DNA of 64,000 bases from Siphonodentalium dalli (Eukaryota; Mollusca; Scaphopoda; Gadilida; Siphonodentaliidae). The position numbers and the translations under genes are program-made. The notes under the pieces are model-generated. The model was given only the letters and a program-made list of their open reading frames with translations, searched no databases and was not told the DNA's origin. This document shows positions 1-9,929 of this stretch, in pieces. The stretch is from assembly GCA_032622095.1 (NCBI GenBank), contig CP136066.1, forward strand, positions 185,356,716 through 185,420,715, in the 5' to 3' direction. Positions within the stretch are counted from its first letter, which is position 1. Each line of letters begins with the position of its first letter.

Positions 1-95
1 ACCCAAATGAATGTAAGTGTGAGTCTGTGGTTGAAACTTAACTAGTGGTATCATATACCTTTATGACTTATCTTCGTATATTTCAGTTATCATGG

Positions 96-305
96 TACCA
101 TGTGATTTACCTGTGATTTCCCTGTGATTTACCTGCGATTTATCTGTGATTTACATGTGATTTACCTGGATTTACATGTGATTTACATGCGATTTAACTG
201 TGATTTACATGTGATTTACCTGTGATTTACATGTGATTTACCTGTGATTTACTTGTGATTTATCTGGATATACCTGTGGCTTACATGTGATTTACCTGTG
301 ATATT
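96..305. repeat. 12-bp minisatellite (TGATTTACCTG-like units)
   Basis: About seventeen head-to-tail, slightly varying copies of a unit close to TGTGATTTACCTG / TGTGATTTACATG. Units differ mainly at C/A before TG and by 1-2 base indels. It ends where a decayed zinc-finger segment begins. No coding potential is supported. Confidence 0.9.
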
Positions 306-454
306 CAGGGCTATTTCACCCCTTTCTATACTAAATACTATTTGTCAGTATTTGATGAGTAGTTCCTTTAGGAAATGTCCAGATAATAAGTTGAACAGAA
401 GTTTGTTGAACTTATTATATGAACATTTCCAACCATTGAATATCAAACATTATT

Positions 455-1185
455 CTGCTCTTGTAAATTGGTGCGTAGTCTTCTCCAACATCGAAAGAAA
501 CACTTTAATAGTCATCATTGCCAATTCTGTGGTCGAAATTTTAAGGAACTCAGTACATTCAACAAACACTTACGATTACACAGTACACTTGAAAGACCAT
601 ATGTGTGCGACAAGTGCCCAAAATCATACAAAACTAGCGCTGCTCTAAACAATCACAAATATGTGCATATCTTTAGTAGACCACACGCGTGCGAAATATG
701 TGGGGAAAAAGTCAAGACAAAGAATAGTCTTGCTGGCCATTTGAAAGTACATAGCGACAATCGGCCATATGTTTGTGAGGTATGTGGAAAATCGTCTAAG
801 ACTTCAAGTACATTAGCGATCCACAAAAGAACTCACAACAAAGATAGTCGTGTTATTTGTGATATTTGTCGGAACAGTTTTATTTGCAAATCAAATTTAA
901 AAGAACACAGAAGAAGACACTTCGATGAACGTCCATTTGCTTGTGAATTATGTGGGAATACATACAAATCTCCAACTAGTTTTAGGCTGCATAAACTATA
1001 CCATAGTGAAGACCGTCCATATGCGTGCGATGTTTGTCAAGTCGTTTAAAACACGTTCAAACCTGCGATGGCATAAGACTATCCATACTGATGTCCGCCC
1101 ATTTAAATGCGAGACATGTGGATTATCGTTCCGTAGAAAACCTAATTTGAGAAAACACAATAAGATTGTTCACCGTGCTTTGTAA
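455..1185 (+). pseudogene. C2H2 zinc-finger pseudogene, copy 1 (5'-truncated, frameshifted)
   Basis: This is a truncated paralogue of the intact genes at 19933-21579 and 51019-52674. Homology starts abruptly near 455, within what is the fourth C-terminal finger of the intact genes, so the N-terminal half is missing. Eight C-x2-C-x12-H-x3-H fingers follow, joined by linkers such as HSDNRPYVC and HFDERPFAC. At about 1038-1040 two bases present in copy 2 (its TGTCAGAAGTCG) are missing, which shifts the frame inside the seventh finger; the last fingers continue in another frame to a TAA at 1183. The open stretch has no ATG at its left end. The 3' flank still aligns with copy 2 for some tens of bases, so this was a genomic duplication and not a processed copy. 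Confidence 0.85.
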
Positions 1186-1289
1186 CAATAGTGGGATAAC
1201 ACTATATGTTCATTTGAACAAGCATATGAAAACTTACATAACGGTGTGAGAGGTCATTTACAAGAGTAGGGAATATCGGAGGTTCATAC

Positions 1290-1450
1290 TAGGAGACCGT
1301 AGATATGAATGTGACAATTGCAATAAAGCCTTCCTAGTTAGCAGCCATCCCACTAACCATCTGGGAACTCACGTTAAATCGAAGTTGAAGGCGGTTTTCC
1401 TGAATGAGCACATTATTATAAAAGACTATCTTTGCATTCATATGGCGGAA
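1290..1450 (+). pseudogene. Decayed zinc-finger tail downstream of copy 1
   Basis: At 1301-1372 one frame reads a complete C2H2 finger (YECDNCNKAFLVSSHPTNHL, then GTH), with C-x2-C-x12-H-x3-H spacing. No open frame supports it as a gene. The same decayed segment recurs downstream of copy 2 at about 22360-22500, so the ancestral unit had more fingers, or a neighbouring finger gene, before duplication. Confidence 0.7.
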
Positions 1451-1489
1451 TACGAAATGCACTGAGAAAAATAGGTTGGTCAATATGAC

Positions 1490-1760
1490 TAACTTGGGGT
1501 TGTCAACAGCTTGTCCTGGAGATGACTACCCTAAGTTACCATAGAGGGTATGGCACATTAGCATGTTATAATCGAATACCACCCAATCCCCAAAAATATT
1601 GCACTGTCTAAATAACTAAATTTACCCTAAGTTAGTCAAAATGACTACCTGGAACAATTAGCATCATGACTAGGTTAGTGGTAGTCAACATGACCAGCAT
1701 ATGCTTAGTCAACATGACTAGCATTGAGTCATATTGAATAATATTGCATTAGTCAATTAT
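1490..1760. repeat. Degenerate tandem repeat of a GTCAACATGACTAGCAT-like unit
   Basis: The words GTCAAnATGACTAnC / TAGTCAnnATGACTA recur at irregular spacing of roughly 15-60 bases. The ATGACTA/TAGTCAT words are partly self-complementary. Nothing coding is seen. Confidence 0.6.
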
Positions 1761-2362
1761 CCATAATCAAATCACGATCGCACAAGTTCACAAACCTAAT
1801 GATAATATCAGGGGTCCCCGGTTTGCCTGTTGGCAATCGATGACATGCCGCGAACAACATTTTCCCAATTTCCTCGTCCTGAATTTTTAGGCTGTCCTTG
1901 AATGACTTGATAGTTGTTCTATAAGTGTCTCTGTTGGTGCTTCTTTGTTATTCCCTTTTATGCCTTTCACCACCAAATTCCATTTTCGCCCCCACAAGTC
2001 AATTTTTGTTTGATCGCTTTCTGTCCTGTCAGTTTTTTCTTCTACTATTTCTTTACATTCTTTCATCTCATCTAACCTTTCTTCCATTTCCAATATTTTC
2101 GCTTCATATACAGATTGCATTTCATCGAATCTACACTCTAGTTCTGAGGTTCGGCAGTCTATCTTGGGAACAGTCCTTGCTTCTATTGATGACACTTTTT
2201 CTTTAGCTTCCTCCGCAAATGTTTACACGATGTCAAGTTTTTTTGTCAAAGTTTCTAATTTGGTCTCCACCTCGTTGAATTGCACATTTATAGAAGCGTG
2301 GAGTTGCTGGAAACATTTAGAAATGTCTGCAAAATTACTACATTCATACATTTTGTCTGGTT
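1755..2362 (-). pseudogene. LINE ORF1 fragment (coiled coil plus RRM-like part)
   Basis: Read on the minus strand, the segment gives a charged, heptad-like stretch (TKLETLTKKLDIV, then ELECRFDEMQSVYEAKILEM), followed by GRKWNLVVKGIKGN. After one frameshift near 1925 it gives DEEIGKMLFAACHRLPTGKP and IIIRFVN. A coiled coil, then RKWNLV.KGI, then an ACHRLP core is the ORF1 pattern of L1-like non-LTR retrotransposons, whose product binds RNA. There is an in-frame TAA near 2224 and a frameshift, so the copy is dead. No reverse transcriptase part is attached; the degenerate GTCAAnATGACTA repeat abuts it. Confidence 0.75.
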
Positions 2363-2498
2363 TCCCATTTTTTTTTATCTGGTTTCCATTTTGAAATTTG
2401 GTTACGAAGCTTTTTGTCTTCCCTATATTCGCGATAGAAATAGAGCGTTATCGGAGCTTGTAAAACGTGCGACCTCACTCCTCTGTTATATTACCGGA

Positions 2499-2790
2499 AT
2501 ATTTCTCTATAATAGCAGTAATCTGGGTGGGATTTTACGTTGGAATTTCCCAACATGACAATTGTGGACAGTTTTCGGGCATTAAGTATGTGATTACAAT
2601 ACAATTAACTAAAGCTTTGTGGGTTATGGCACCACAATTAATTAATGTTAGAGGCATTCCCTGACTAGGACATTTCTCTCTGCTTCAAGACGACAGTTGG
2701 AAATTCCAAGGTGGATCCCATCAATGGAGACCCGCTGACCTGCCACATCCCTGCTCATGCAGCAGCATCAACGTAGTAGTCCCGGTGTAG
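2499..2790. repeat. Interspersed repeat A, copy 1
   Basis: About 290 bases that recur in the same orientation at 59231-59512 with high similarity (both contain GGGATTTTACGTTGGAATTT and GGAGACCCGCTGACCTGCCA). Here the copy ends without the 0.5-kb partner that follows it at 59 kb. No RNA polymerase III promoter or reading frame is clear. The element type is unknown. Confidence 0.8.
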
Positions 2791-3494
2791 TTAACGCCAC
2801 CGGTGTATACTGTTGGCCATATATTAGAAAGACGTTGGCCGATGTAGGTTTTATAAATAGATTGGGTCTCTTTCAAAGCTGTAGTGCTACCCCGAATGTG
2901 GTTATTTGGGACGCGTTAAAGTTGTACTGCGACCCCGAGTCTGGTAAAAGCTGTAGTTGGAATGTCCAAGTTCGTGAAAGTATCTATTGACTATGCCGAT
3001 GATTTGAGAGGCTTTATTGTTTTATGATATTGTAGAAATGCTAATTTGGCCGTGTCAAATTGAGCTATAGCAATGGATATTTGACAGGACAACTCATTTC
3101 GGGTTTTCGTGGGGTGTGTATTCACTGGATGTCTTACAGTTGCGGAGTGTAAGCATTTTGACCCCGTTAATTGCATTCGACGTTCAGGTGTGAACAATGA
3201 CTGGGTCATGAACTCTTGGCGGGAATACAATACCTCCGATTTTTTATCCGCATTTAGAAGCCTTCTGATGTGGTGAATGAGAAACCTGCAGTAATAAGCC
3301 GTAGGTTTTTGTAAAAAAAATGAAAGATTAGTTGTTTTAGCGGAATTCTGAGGCGGTGCATTCATGTAACCAATATATTTTATATTATAATTTATATTTA
3401 TGGCTAATATTATGATCTTGGTGGCCTTTACATTTCTGACTATGGTTTAAACTATTCTTGTATACATAGGCCTACACACAGGACAAAAAGTAAT

Positions 3495-3600
3495 TAGACC
3501 AATGGATCATTTTGATGTGCGACGCACTTTCGTAGTCGCTGTTAATTGCGACCGAAAAAGTTAAGGAATTACACGTACGCCTAATTGACTACCGTGCGTC
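3495..3600. repeat. Diverged interspersed repeat (pair with 30855-30950)
   Basis: Both places share words such as GTCGCTGTTAA and TGCGACCGAAAAA, with scattered substitutions over about 100 bases. It lies just outside the left end of the 10.4-kb transposon, so it was part of the target region. Family unknown. Confidence 0.55.
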
Positions 3601-3675
3601 GTAAGTTAGAGTGTGTTTATTTATTTAATGAGTTCCAATAACGACAACACCGGTTATTTTTGGTAATATCTGGGG

Positions 3676-3680
3676 TTAAA
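3676..3680. other. Left target-site duplication TTAAA
   Basis: TTAAA directly precedes the first base of the left TIR and is repeated directly after the right TIR at 14105-14109. Confidence 0.7.
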
Positions 3681-3905
3681 CAGGTCGGGCAAAGATGCAA
3701 AATTGGCTTACTAGCGAAATCGGGCTCAGTAAGCCAGTTCGATCTCTCGTTTTAATGTGTTTTGACAACGCACACCTGACTTTGCCAGGTGCCGCGACAA
3801 TGCGCAATTCAGTTTTCAACCCATCATTTACGACGCATTAGAGCGCTTTAAAAACCACCATTGTCTCACCTACTCGCAACGGCGGTAATCCTTTTAATTG
3901 GTGTT
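3681..3905 (+). repeat. Left 225-bp terminal inverted repeat
   Basis: Identical to the reverse complement of 13880-14104. It contains two internal inverted motifs: GGCTTACT...AGTAAGCC (about 3705-3735) and CACCTG...CAGGTG (about 3772-3790). These could fold as hairpins or serve as symmetric protein-binding sites; that role is inference. Confidence 0.95.
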
Positions 3906-4317
3906 TAATGACAGCCGATAATTAAGCTTCCTATATTCTTCCAAGATGAAGTTAGTAGCGCAATTCAGGTGATGGCCGGCCACGTCATTTTTTGAAGACA
4001 AGCTGTTTACAAAGGTCAAGGTAAGCTTTTGGTTGCAAGAAATTTGATTGGAGGATAGTATTTCGCAAATTCACATTATTTTCATGGTTAAGAGAACAAT
4101 AGTATGGAAGCACGCACGGACAATCACAAAATAACAAAGATCAAATTCGCAAGCGTGACGATTGACCATGAAATGAGCTCGTTATCACGATTACCCGTGT
4201 CCCGAACTCATTAGCCTGTCACATGACCAAGCAGTGGTGAATATAATGATACTCGTAACAGTGCTAGCTTGGTCATAATTTTGTAGAACGCATATTGACG
4301 TGCATTGCTGTCAGAAA

Positions 4318-4326
4318 ATGAAATCG
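4318..4326 (+). CDS. Possible first coding micro-exon of the MADS/PHD gene
   Basis: ATG AAA TCG followed directly by a strong donor GTACGT. The phase is 0 and fits the next exon at 4719, giving a start of MKS-SSDSETQ. Three codons are too few to be sure; another upstream start is possible. Confidence 0.3.
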
Positions 4327-4718
4327 GTACGTAGGCTTACATTGATTCAAGTTAATTTGTTGATAACAATATGCCACTTTGAACGAATGTCGTACGAATT
4401 ATTCAGAGATAAAAGATAGATAGATAAATGTACTCACACATCTTATATCGTTACACCGGCAATCCTGCGACCTGCATACACTTATAGGTGAACTTTGACT
4501 AGTTACATCGCCATCGACGCACAAGTATCATCTTCTGTGCTCGCAAACTCTACGTTTACTGCAATGAAAGTGTATTTTAATAGATAAAGCAGTTTGTCAA
4601 CAATTGTAAACACAACATTGAAATAAAATTAATGATTTTAATAATACAAATTACTCTACTGAATTGGAATGTTTGGTCTGAAAATAGCAATTGGCTATAA
4701 GCCTACATATTTTTCCAG

Positions 4719-4946
4719 TCGTCAGATTCCGAAACCCAATCTGGGAACAGCGAGGACGATTCGGCCGAACCACATCAATGGAAGTTGATAGAGAGGAAAA
4801 AAGGTACAAATCCGGGGGAAAATGTAAAAGGCCAACCATGCAGGTCGAAAACCCATGCACGGGGGGTGAGAAAGCCAAGCTTGGAAACAGACAACGTGAA
4901 GAGATCACAATTATTTCGAAAGCGGAGTAACACTGTTTTGAAAAAG
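4719..4946 (+). CDS. Exon of transposon gene B: acidic/basic linker and first part of a MADS-like domain
   Basis: The exon is bounded by a pyrimidine-rich acceptor (CATATTTTTCCAG) and a donor AAG|GTGAGG. It is exactly 76 codons, phase 0 at both ends. It begins SSDSETQSGNSEDDSAEPHQ (acidic, disordered), turns strongly basic, and ends RSQLFRKRSNTVLKK. Joined in phase to the exon at 8203, the sequence becomes LFRKRSNTVLKKAWELSVAT. This matches the F.KR...+LKKA.ELSV.TG core of MADS-box (SRF-type) DNA-binding domains. The two exons lie 3.3 kb apart, and exons of the opposite-strand gene lie between them. The protein is presumably nuclear and may bind the element's ends or a promoter; that role is inference. 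Confidence 0.6.
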
Positions 4947-5048
4947 GTGAGGCATATTTTATCGCCCTTGTATACATTTGACATACATTGGCCAATGCAA
5001 ATCATAATCTATATAATTGAATGCATGCAAATGTGTAATGACACATAC

Positions 5049-5404
5049 CTGAGGTTGAATAGTCTTGTGTCGCAGCAACAGCATTTTTTAGCCGCTGACA
5101 AAATTTTACGATGTCGACCTTTTTCCCCTTCTTTGCTGTCTGGTAGTCGCTGCTTAATTGTGCATGCGCGTCGGTGTCACCAACCAGGTCCAATTGGTCA
5201 AGATATCCCTCTGCCATGGCCTTTAACACTGGGATTGTTTTGCTTTGGATTGACTCTGCCAGTACCCTGTCTGCGTGCTTAATGAAGATGGGTTCTTCGA
5301 GGGCCTGTCTGTATTCCCCCTCTCTTCTAATCTGGTTAGATACGTCTCACGGTTTCGATTGCATCGATCGCTGAAGACATGCAGTCTGTCATCAAGCGTT
5401 TCTC
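5049..5404 (-). CDS. Exon 4 of the minus-strand transposase-like gene (one frameshift)
   Basis: On the minus strand an acceptor (TTTCTTTTTACAG) opens at 5404 and a donor CTCAG|GTATGT closes at 5049. The exon continues the previous one in phase 1 (…VSFS-G-ETLDDRLHVFSD). Translation runs to LTRLEER, meets a run of five G (about 5320), and shifts frame. One additional G would continue into EYRQALEEPIFIKHADRVLA and on to KFCQRLKNAVAATQDYSTS. The shift lies in a homopolymer, so either a sequence error or a real lesion is possible. The next exon and the stop codon could not be placed before the left TIR. Confidence 0.55.
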
Positions 5405-5642
5405 CTGTAAAAAGAAACAAAACACGATTCGACAAATAAGTAATTATGTACCGTTTGAATCACACAGTTATTGACACATCATTACAACTAATTATTGAAA
5501 CATAATACTGTTGTATCCAATTACACATGCCTTTTGCAATATATTGTACATCCATCATTCATTTAGTGTATAGTTATAACATTAATTCCCAATTGCTCGT
5601 TTTTGGTATAGGATCGATTGGGATATGATTATATATATTTAC

Positions 5643-5823
5643 CGGAAAAGGAAACTGCAGCAACCCTGTCGATATTGCTATAGATAAATGAGGAGCCCCT
5701 CAACAGTTTCCTGCAGCCATTGATTTCTTTGGACAGATCAATATTTCTAGCCTGGTGCTTCTCTTCGCCCTGATCTTGGAGAGTTGCCGACTGGCCAAAC
5801 ATAGTTTCCATGTTGCATCGTAT
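5643..5823 (-). CDS. Exon 3 of the minus-strand transposase-like gene
   Basis: Acceptor TTGTTAAATTGTAG opens at 5823 and a TCCG|GTAAAT donor closes at 5643. The exon is 181 bases: phase 0 in, phase 1 out. It reads IRCNMETMFGQSATLQDQGE and on to SNIDRVAAVSFS, helical and highly charged. The phase fits the donor at 9930 upstream (…NLDKLER) and the acceptor at 5404 downstream. If it belongs to that gene, the intervening intron is about 4.1 kb and contains two exons of the opposite-strand gene. Assignment rests on splice signals and phase, not on a recognised domain. Confidence 0.5.
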
Positions 5824-6582
5824 CTACAATTTAACAAAATACGTAATTCGTAGACTATGGAAGAAATTTTCATTAAGCAGCATGTTGAATTTGATAATAG
5901 TTAAAAACAAATCGCAACTTTAATGTATGACGTCATTGCTCCATGCGAAAATGTACCATGTAATAAGATGCGCTAAGCAAAGAGGGCATTCTGTTATGTC
6001 GATAATCTTACTCCGTACATATGTTAATAGAAGTCGAGTTATATCCCTTGTTGTTCCGGGCAGGAAAATTGTCCAGATGGAAAGAAAAGTAAAGTTGCAA
6101 CATGCATTCATTCAATTAAAGGATTGCTATCCTGATGAAACAACAAAACACTATCGGAAAGCCACCCCCATTGTGATCACAATGATCCAAGTCCCATAAC
6201 AATCGCGTAATAAATAAACCTAGAAATAAATAAATAATACCCCCACCGGTTGTCGGCTATCTCCGTCGCAAATCCTCATATGACGTCAAATGAGTAAACT
6301 AATTAAAAACACGGAATCGGAGTCGGAGTTAATTGTGTCTACCTATATGACATCATATGAGTGGCGATGGAAAATGCGGAATCGAGCGCGTGAGTGTAAT
6401 GGAATTCCTGCGGGCATGGCATGTCAATAACATTGTGTACACGTGGTGAATTTTCAACGCCCGGTGAGTTATCTTCACTTGTGATTTGTCATAAGTGCTG
6501 CTTGGAAAGTTATTGTTTTGACAAGAAATATAGAAGGCCGATTGAGCGGGGTAGTTAACACTTTCGTGTCAAAAATAAAGCT

Positions 6583-6589
6583 TATAAAA
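6583..6589 (+). promoter_or_regulatory. TATA-like box upstream of the THAP-like exon
   Basis: TATAAAA about 110 bases before the ATG at 6695, within AAGCTTATAAAAACACGAGC. It is plausible as a core promoter for the plus-strand THAP reading; such words are common in AT-rich DNA. Confidence 0.3.
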
Positions 6590-6694
6590 ACACGAGCCGA
6601 CATGTGAACTCTATTCGGGTGCGTGTTCACGATGTTGTTTTAATTTTCCATATATATGCCCCGATTGTCCCGTATTTACAATTCATTCGTGACA

Positions 6695-7063
6695 ATGCCA
6701 AATAAATGCAGTGTTTTCGGCTGTCGCCGGTATAGTGACTCTCAATTAGGTATAATTCTGCATTCATTTCCAAATGACGTTCGTTTACGTGACATTTGGT
6801 GGGATTTCTGTGGGAAACCTGTTACTCAAAATCAGAAACTATTGAAGTAGTTGCCAACGAAATAGTCCTGAATTTGTTCCGTCCACTTCGAAAAAATGTG
6901 TTTTGAGCACAACGCGAATACACTTGGCCCGAACAGTGGCTACCGACGACAACTCAGAGGAAATGCAACCCCCACGTTAAACAAATGGACCACCGACGAG
7001 AATGCCATCCCAAGAAAAACGTCAACTCCCGTAAAGAATATAAATTTGCCGGATCTTCCAGTC
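6695..7063 (+). pseudogene. THAP zinc-finger exon with in-frame stops
   Basis: The frame starts MPNKCSVFGCRRYSDSQLGI and continues ILHSFPNDVRLRDIWWDFCG. This is the C2CH THAP pattern: MP..C....GC, then H.FP.d...R..W. After QNQKLLK the same frame has three stops within about 12 codons and then resumes ICSVHFEKMCFEHN, the C-x2-H half of the domain. A donor GTC|GTGAGT ends the open part at 7063. THAP domains bind DNA in P-element-type transposases and host regulators. Three stops between the two zinc-ligand pairs argue for a decayed copy. A tiny intron cannot be excluded, but no good GT-AG pair was seen. It lies in an intron of both transposon genes, so it may be a nested remnant. Confidence 0.65.
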
Positions 7064-7104
7064 GTGAGTATATCCAATCGAACCTATCGCTAAAAAGCCA
7101 ATAC

Positions 7105-7450
7105 ATATACCAAATAAAGAGCGTTTCATTTGACGAGTCAGTCATGGTTACGAATACATACCATTGCAGTTAAAGTGGGGAGTATATTGATGAATAATTT
7201 AGTAAAGTATTCACGATGACAACTCGAGTCCCCATTTTCCTTCACTATGACTCAATAAAGAGCGTTCCATGTTAAGAGTATTCCTTATATGGTGCGAATA
7301 AAAAGAGTTTAATAAACCGGAAATTGCTACGACTTGTGCATGTATTTACGTGTATTGGTGTAAACAGTAAATAATCACGATGACAACTGTTCTAAGTCGA
7401 GTCCCAATTTTCCTTTACCATGACTAAATAAAGAGCGTTCACTGTAAAAT
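7105..7450. repeat. Partial tandem duplication with AATAAAGAGCGTT words
   Basis: ATAAAGAGCGTT occurs near 7114, 7255 and 7431, and the stretch CACGATGACAACT...CGAGTCCC.ATTTTCCTT occurs twice (near 7212 and 7377). Each unit ends with an AATAAA-like word, which could act as a poly(A) signal. No reading frame is supported. Confidence 0.6.
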
Positions 7451-8202
7451 AAATCACAGATGAAGACTTTGATATATTAATAAGTATATTCTACCACGAT
7501 GTATAAATAAATTATCGTATATTATTTCGGTTTTACGGTCAGTTATCTATATAAACATGTGCTCGTGTTTCTCTTTTTTTCGTTACCGGAATAGTCAAAT
7601 TATATTATATATTCATATAAAGATTGCATATATGCGAAGACTTGCACTGTTAATACTAATAGACAATTATCATATCGTAAACATTCCAGTGTCCAGATCC
7701 TACGTAATATACGGGCATGGCTTTATAATAACAACACATCGCGATACATATAATAATAACACACTAAAGACGTTTAATTGTGAGAACACGATGTATTTGC
7801 ATTCGCAGTGTTCTCCCATTATGCGACAAACACACGTCAAAAGCCGCGATGGAATTCATGATCGCTTTGCGCGTGCAAACGTATGGTATCGTTGAATATC
7901 TATGCGTTGTCAATGAGTTACCACGTGGTCGGTCATGTGACTATGCTTCTGTTTACACGTGACAATCATGTGATGTGGCCGATGATCACGTGACTCGTCT
8001 ACAACACAAAATCTTCGGCTAACTTCGGAATTTTTTTTAATCGTTATAAAAATAACGATTAGCGGCCGAATATTAGATTACACGCGCATAATGGACATTT
8101 TATGTATATATTATCGGTATATTGAAAGAAAATATTATTTTTTTTCCAGGATCATATTCCTTTTTAATAATAGTGTTTATTCATTTTGTATATCAAAAAT
8201 AG

Positions 8203-8313
8203 GCATGGGAACTGAGTGTTGCCACGGGGGCTGATGTATTCGTTGACGTCGAATACGAACGGAGAAAGAAGATGTATTTCGTCAGCGAAGGACATTTCGC
8301 GGAAGTTTATGAG
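8203..8313 (+). CDS. Exon of transposon gene B: second part of the MADS-like domain
   Basis: Acceptor TTTGTATATCAAAAATAG precedes GCA at 8203, and donor GAG|GTACAG follows 8313. The exon is exactly 37 codons, phase 0 at both ends. It reads AWELSVATGADVFVDVEYER and on to MYFVSEGHFAEVYE. The ELSVxTGAxVxVxV core with a following charged turn and FVSEG strand matches the second half of MADS-box folds. The phase fits the exon ending at 4946 (basic RKRSNTVLKK) and the one starting at 9347. The domain only becomes recognisable when the two exons are joined, which supports the gene model. Confidence 0.6.
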
Positions 8314-8664
8314 GTACAGTTTTATTTCATCATTCATAAAGTTCGATATATTAATGAAATGCTTGAAGGATTGTCCACAACATATCCAATAATGTTAAAT
8401 GTCCAATTCAATTTAATACAATTATGACATACATTTTATGTAATGCGCACAACAGCATGATGTGTATTCAGAATAAATAAAATGAAATTAATTAGAGGAT
8501 TTGTGAACAAATAATTAAAGACACGGATTGTCTTCCTGGTGGGTATCCTGTTAAAATAGTCACCCTTTAAAACTGACATAAACAGACAGAATATTAAAAT
8601 ATGGACATATGTGATTTTATACCTATAATAAATATAGTATAAACAATATGTTATTATCATTTAT

Positions 8665-8737
8665 GTATGCTTTGTTATGTAAACAAAATCCATGTTGTGT
8701 AAATGTTTTTGGCTTTTGTTTACATAGCAAAGCGTAC
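8665..8737. mobile_element. Small hairpin element (inverted repeat, about 73 bp)
   Basis: GTATGCTTTGTTATGTAAAC is answered by the inverted GTTTACATAGCAAAGCGTAC, with about 25 bases between arms. It lies in introns of the 10.4-kb element. MITE-like; no target duplication assigned. Confidence 0.65.
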
Positions 8738-9206
8738 GAACTTGACAATAACCTACTATTTATGCAAATATTTGGGTTTAGTACAAGAACATTCTCTTGC
8801 TATATTTAAATATTCTTTCTGTTTATGGCGGCTTTAACGGAAGTGACCATTTTAACAATAATATCCACAACGAACGCCACCGTATCTTTAAATGGATCAG
8901 AAATTTTATGTAAACAGTAGCTGTTGATTAACGCCCACCAAAGATAACAATGTATACCATAATAATTTGTATTTTGAACCATTGTGAATTTATTGTTTGA
9001 ATTTAAAGATTTAAAGCAGGAATGAACGACTTCACATACAACATAAACCATAACCTTGTCCATTAATGCTAATGGTGACGTTTCACTGAATCAACCATAA
9101 ACAACGTTATGTTATGTTACATTATAGCTGCACAAGTTTTATATGGAACTATATTGCCTAAAAGTTTTGTTACGACATATATTGGGATCCAAATTGTTAT
9201 AGTTAA

Positions 9207-9286
9207 GTTGGTCTGAAACACTAAGTATATCGTTTTGAGTGTATCACGATACAATCAAAAACATGTACTTAGTGTTTCAGACCAAC
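9207..9286. mobile_element. Small hairpin element (about 80 bp)
   Basis: GTTGGTCTGAAACACTAAGT is answered by ACTTAGTGTTTCAGACCAAC; the arms are perfect over 20 bases, and the loop contains a second inverted word (TATCGTTTTGA / TCACGATACAA). It lies just upstream of the PHD-like exon. Confidence 0.75.
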
Positions 9287-9346
9287 TATTGCAATAGTCA
9301 TAAGTTTTAACTTGAACGTCACAAAATTATGTGTCAATTCACCTAG

Positions 9347-9888
9347 AAACATACATCACAATTTCAATTGAAGGGTGTGGTTAAAAATAAACAAAAGGGC
9401 GTGTCACCAGCAGTGCCATCACCACCACCACCACGACCAACAACAACCACAACAACAGCAGCAGCAGCAACAACAGGGCCAGTAAATCTGCCATCAACGT
9501 CGGCTCCCAAAATGAGAAGAGTTTCGTCAGCAACCAACACGGGCGAAATTGCGTCCGGCAAAAATAGATGCCGCGTCTGCGGACGTATTTACACCGTACC
9601 CTGCGACGAGCTTGGTCGCTGGGTAGGGTGTAAAGTAAAAGCATGCAAGTACTGGGTGCATGGGTACTGTGTCGGCTTAGTTGGGCTTGATAACAAAGAA
9701 ATCAAAGCATTAAAGTTCTTTTGCCATGATACAAGCTTGCGGCTTTGCGAAAAGACAAGCCTGTGGATGCATGTAAGAAAAATGTTGACATTTCCGTAGC
9801 ACCCCCGGCTGACTCCGATGAGGAGCCACGTGGTAGCAAAGGTAAAGCGCCAAAGCGTGGCAAATACGTGAAAAAGGGAAAGAAGTGA
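9347..9888 (+). CDS. Last exon of transposon gene B: PHD-like zinc finger and basic tail
   Basis: Acceptor CAATTCACCTAG opens at 9347 in phase 0, matching the exon ending at 8313. The product starts KHTSQFQLKGVVKNK, has a low-complexity Pro/Thr/Ala tract (9421-9480), and then a zinc-ligand series from 9569: CRVCGR...C..LGRWVGC...CKYWVHGYC...FFCH. This resembles the PHD-like modules found at the C-termini of many invertebrate transposon proteins. Just after FFCH (about 9725-9735) the frame shifts. The other frame continues YKLAALRKDKPVDACKKNVD through ADSDEEPRGSKGK to a lysine-rich end and TGA at 9886. A small indel is therefore likely. The exon ends 41 bases from the donor of the convergent gene. 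Confidence 0.6.
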
Positions 9889-9929
9889 AATATTGATTGT
9901 ATACATGTATTACTAATTATTAAACTTAC

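Noticed and set aside
3000-3365. 124-codon minus-strand frame near the LINE ORF1 fragment
   Set aside because: No recognisable motif and no splice signals; composition like the surrounding non-coding DNA.
9364-9644. Minus-strand Val/Leu-rich frames
   Set aside because: Shadows of the Pro/Thr/Ala low-complexity tract of the PHD-like exon on the other strand.
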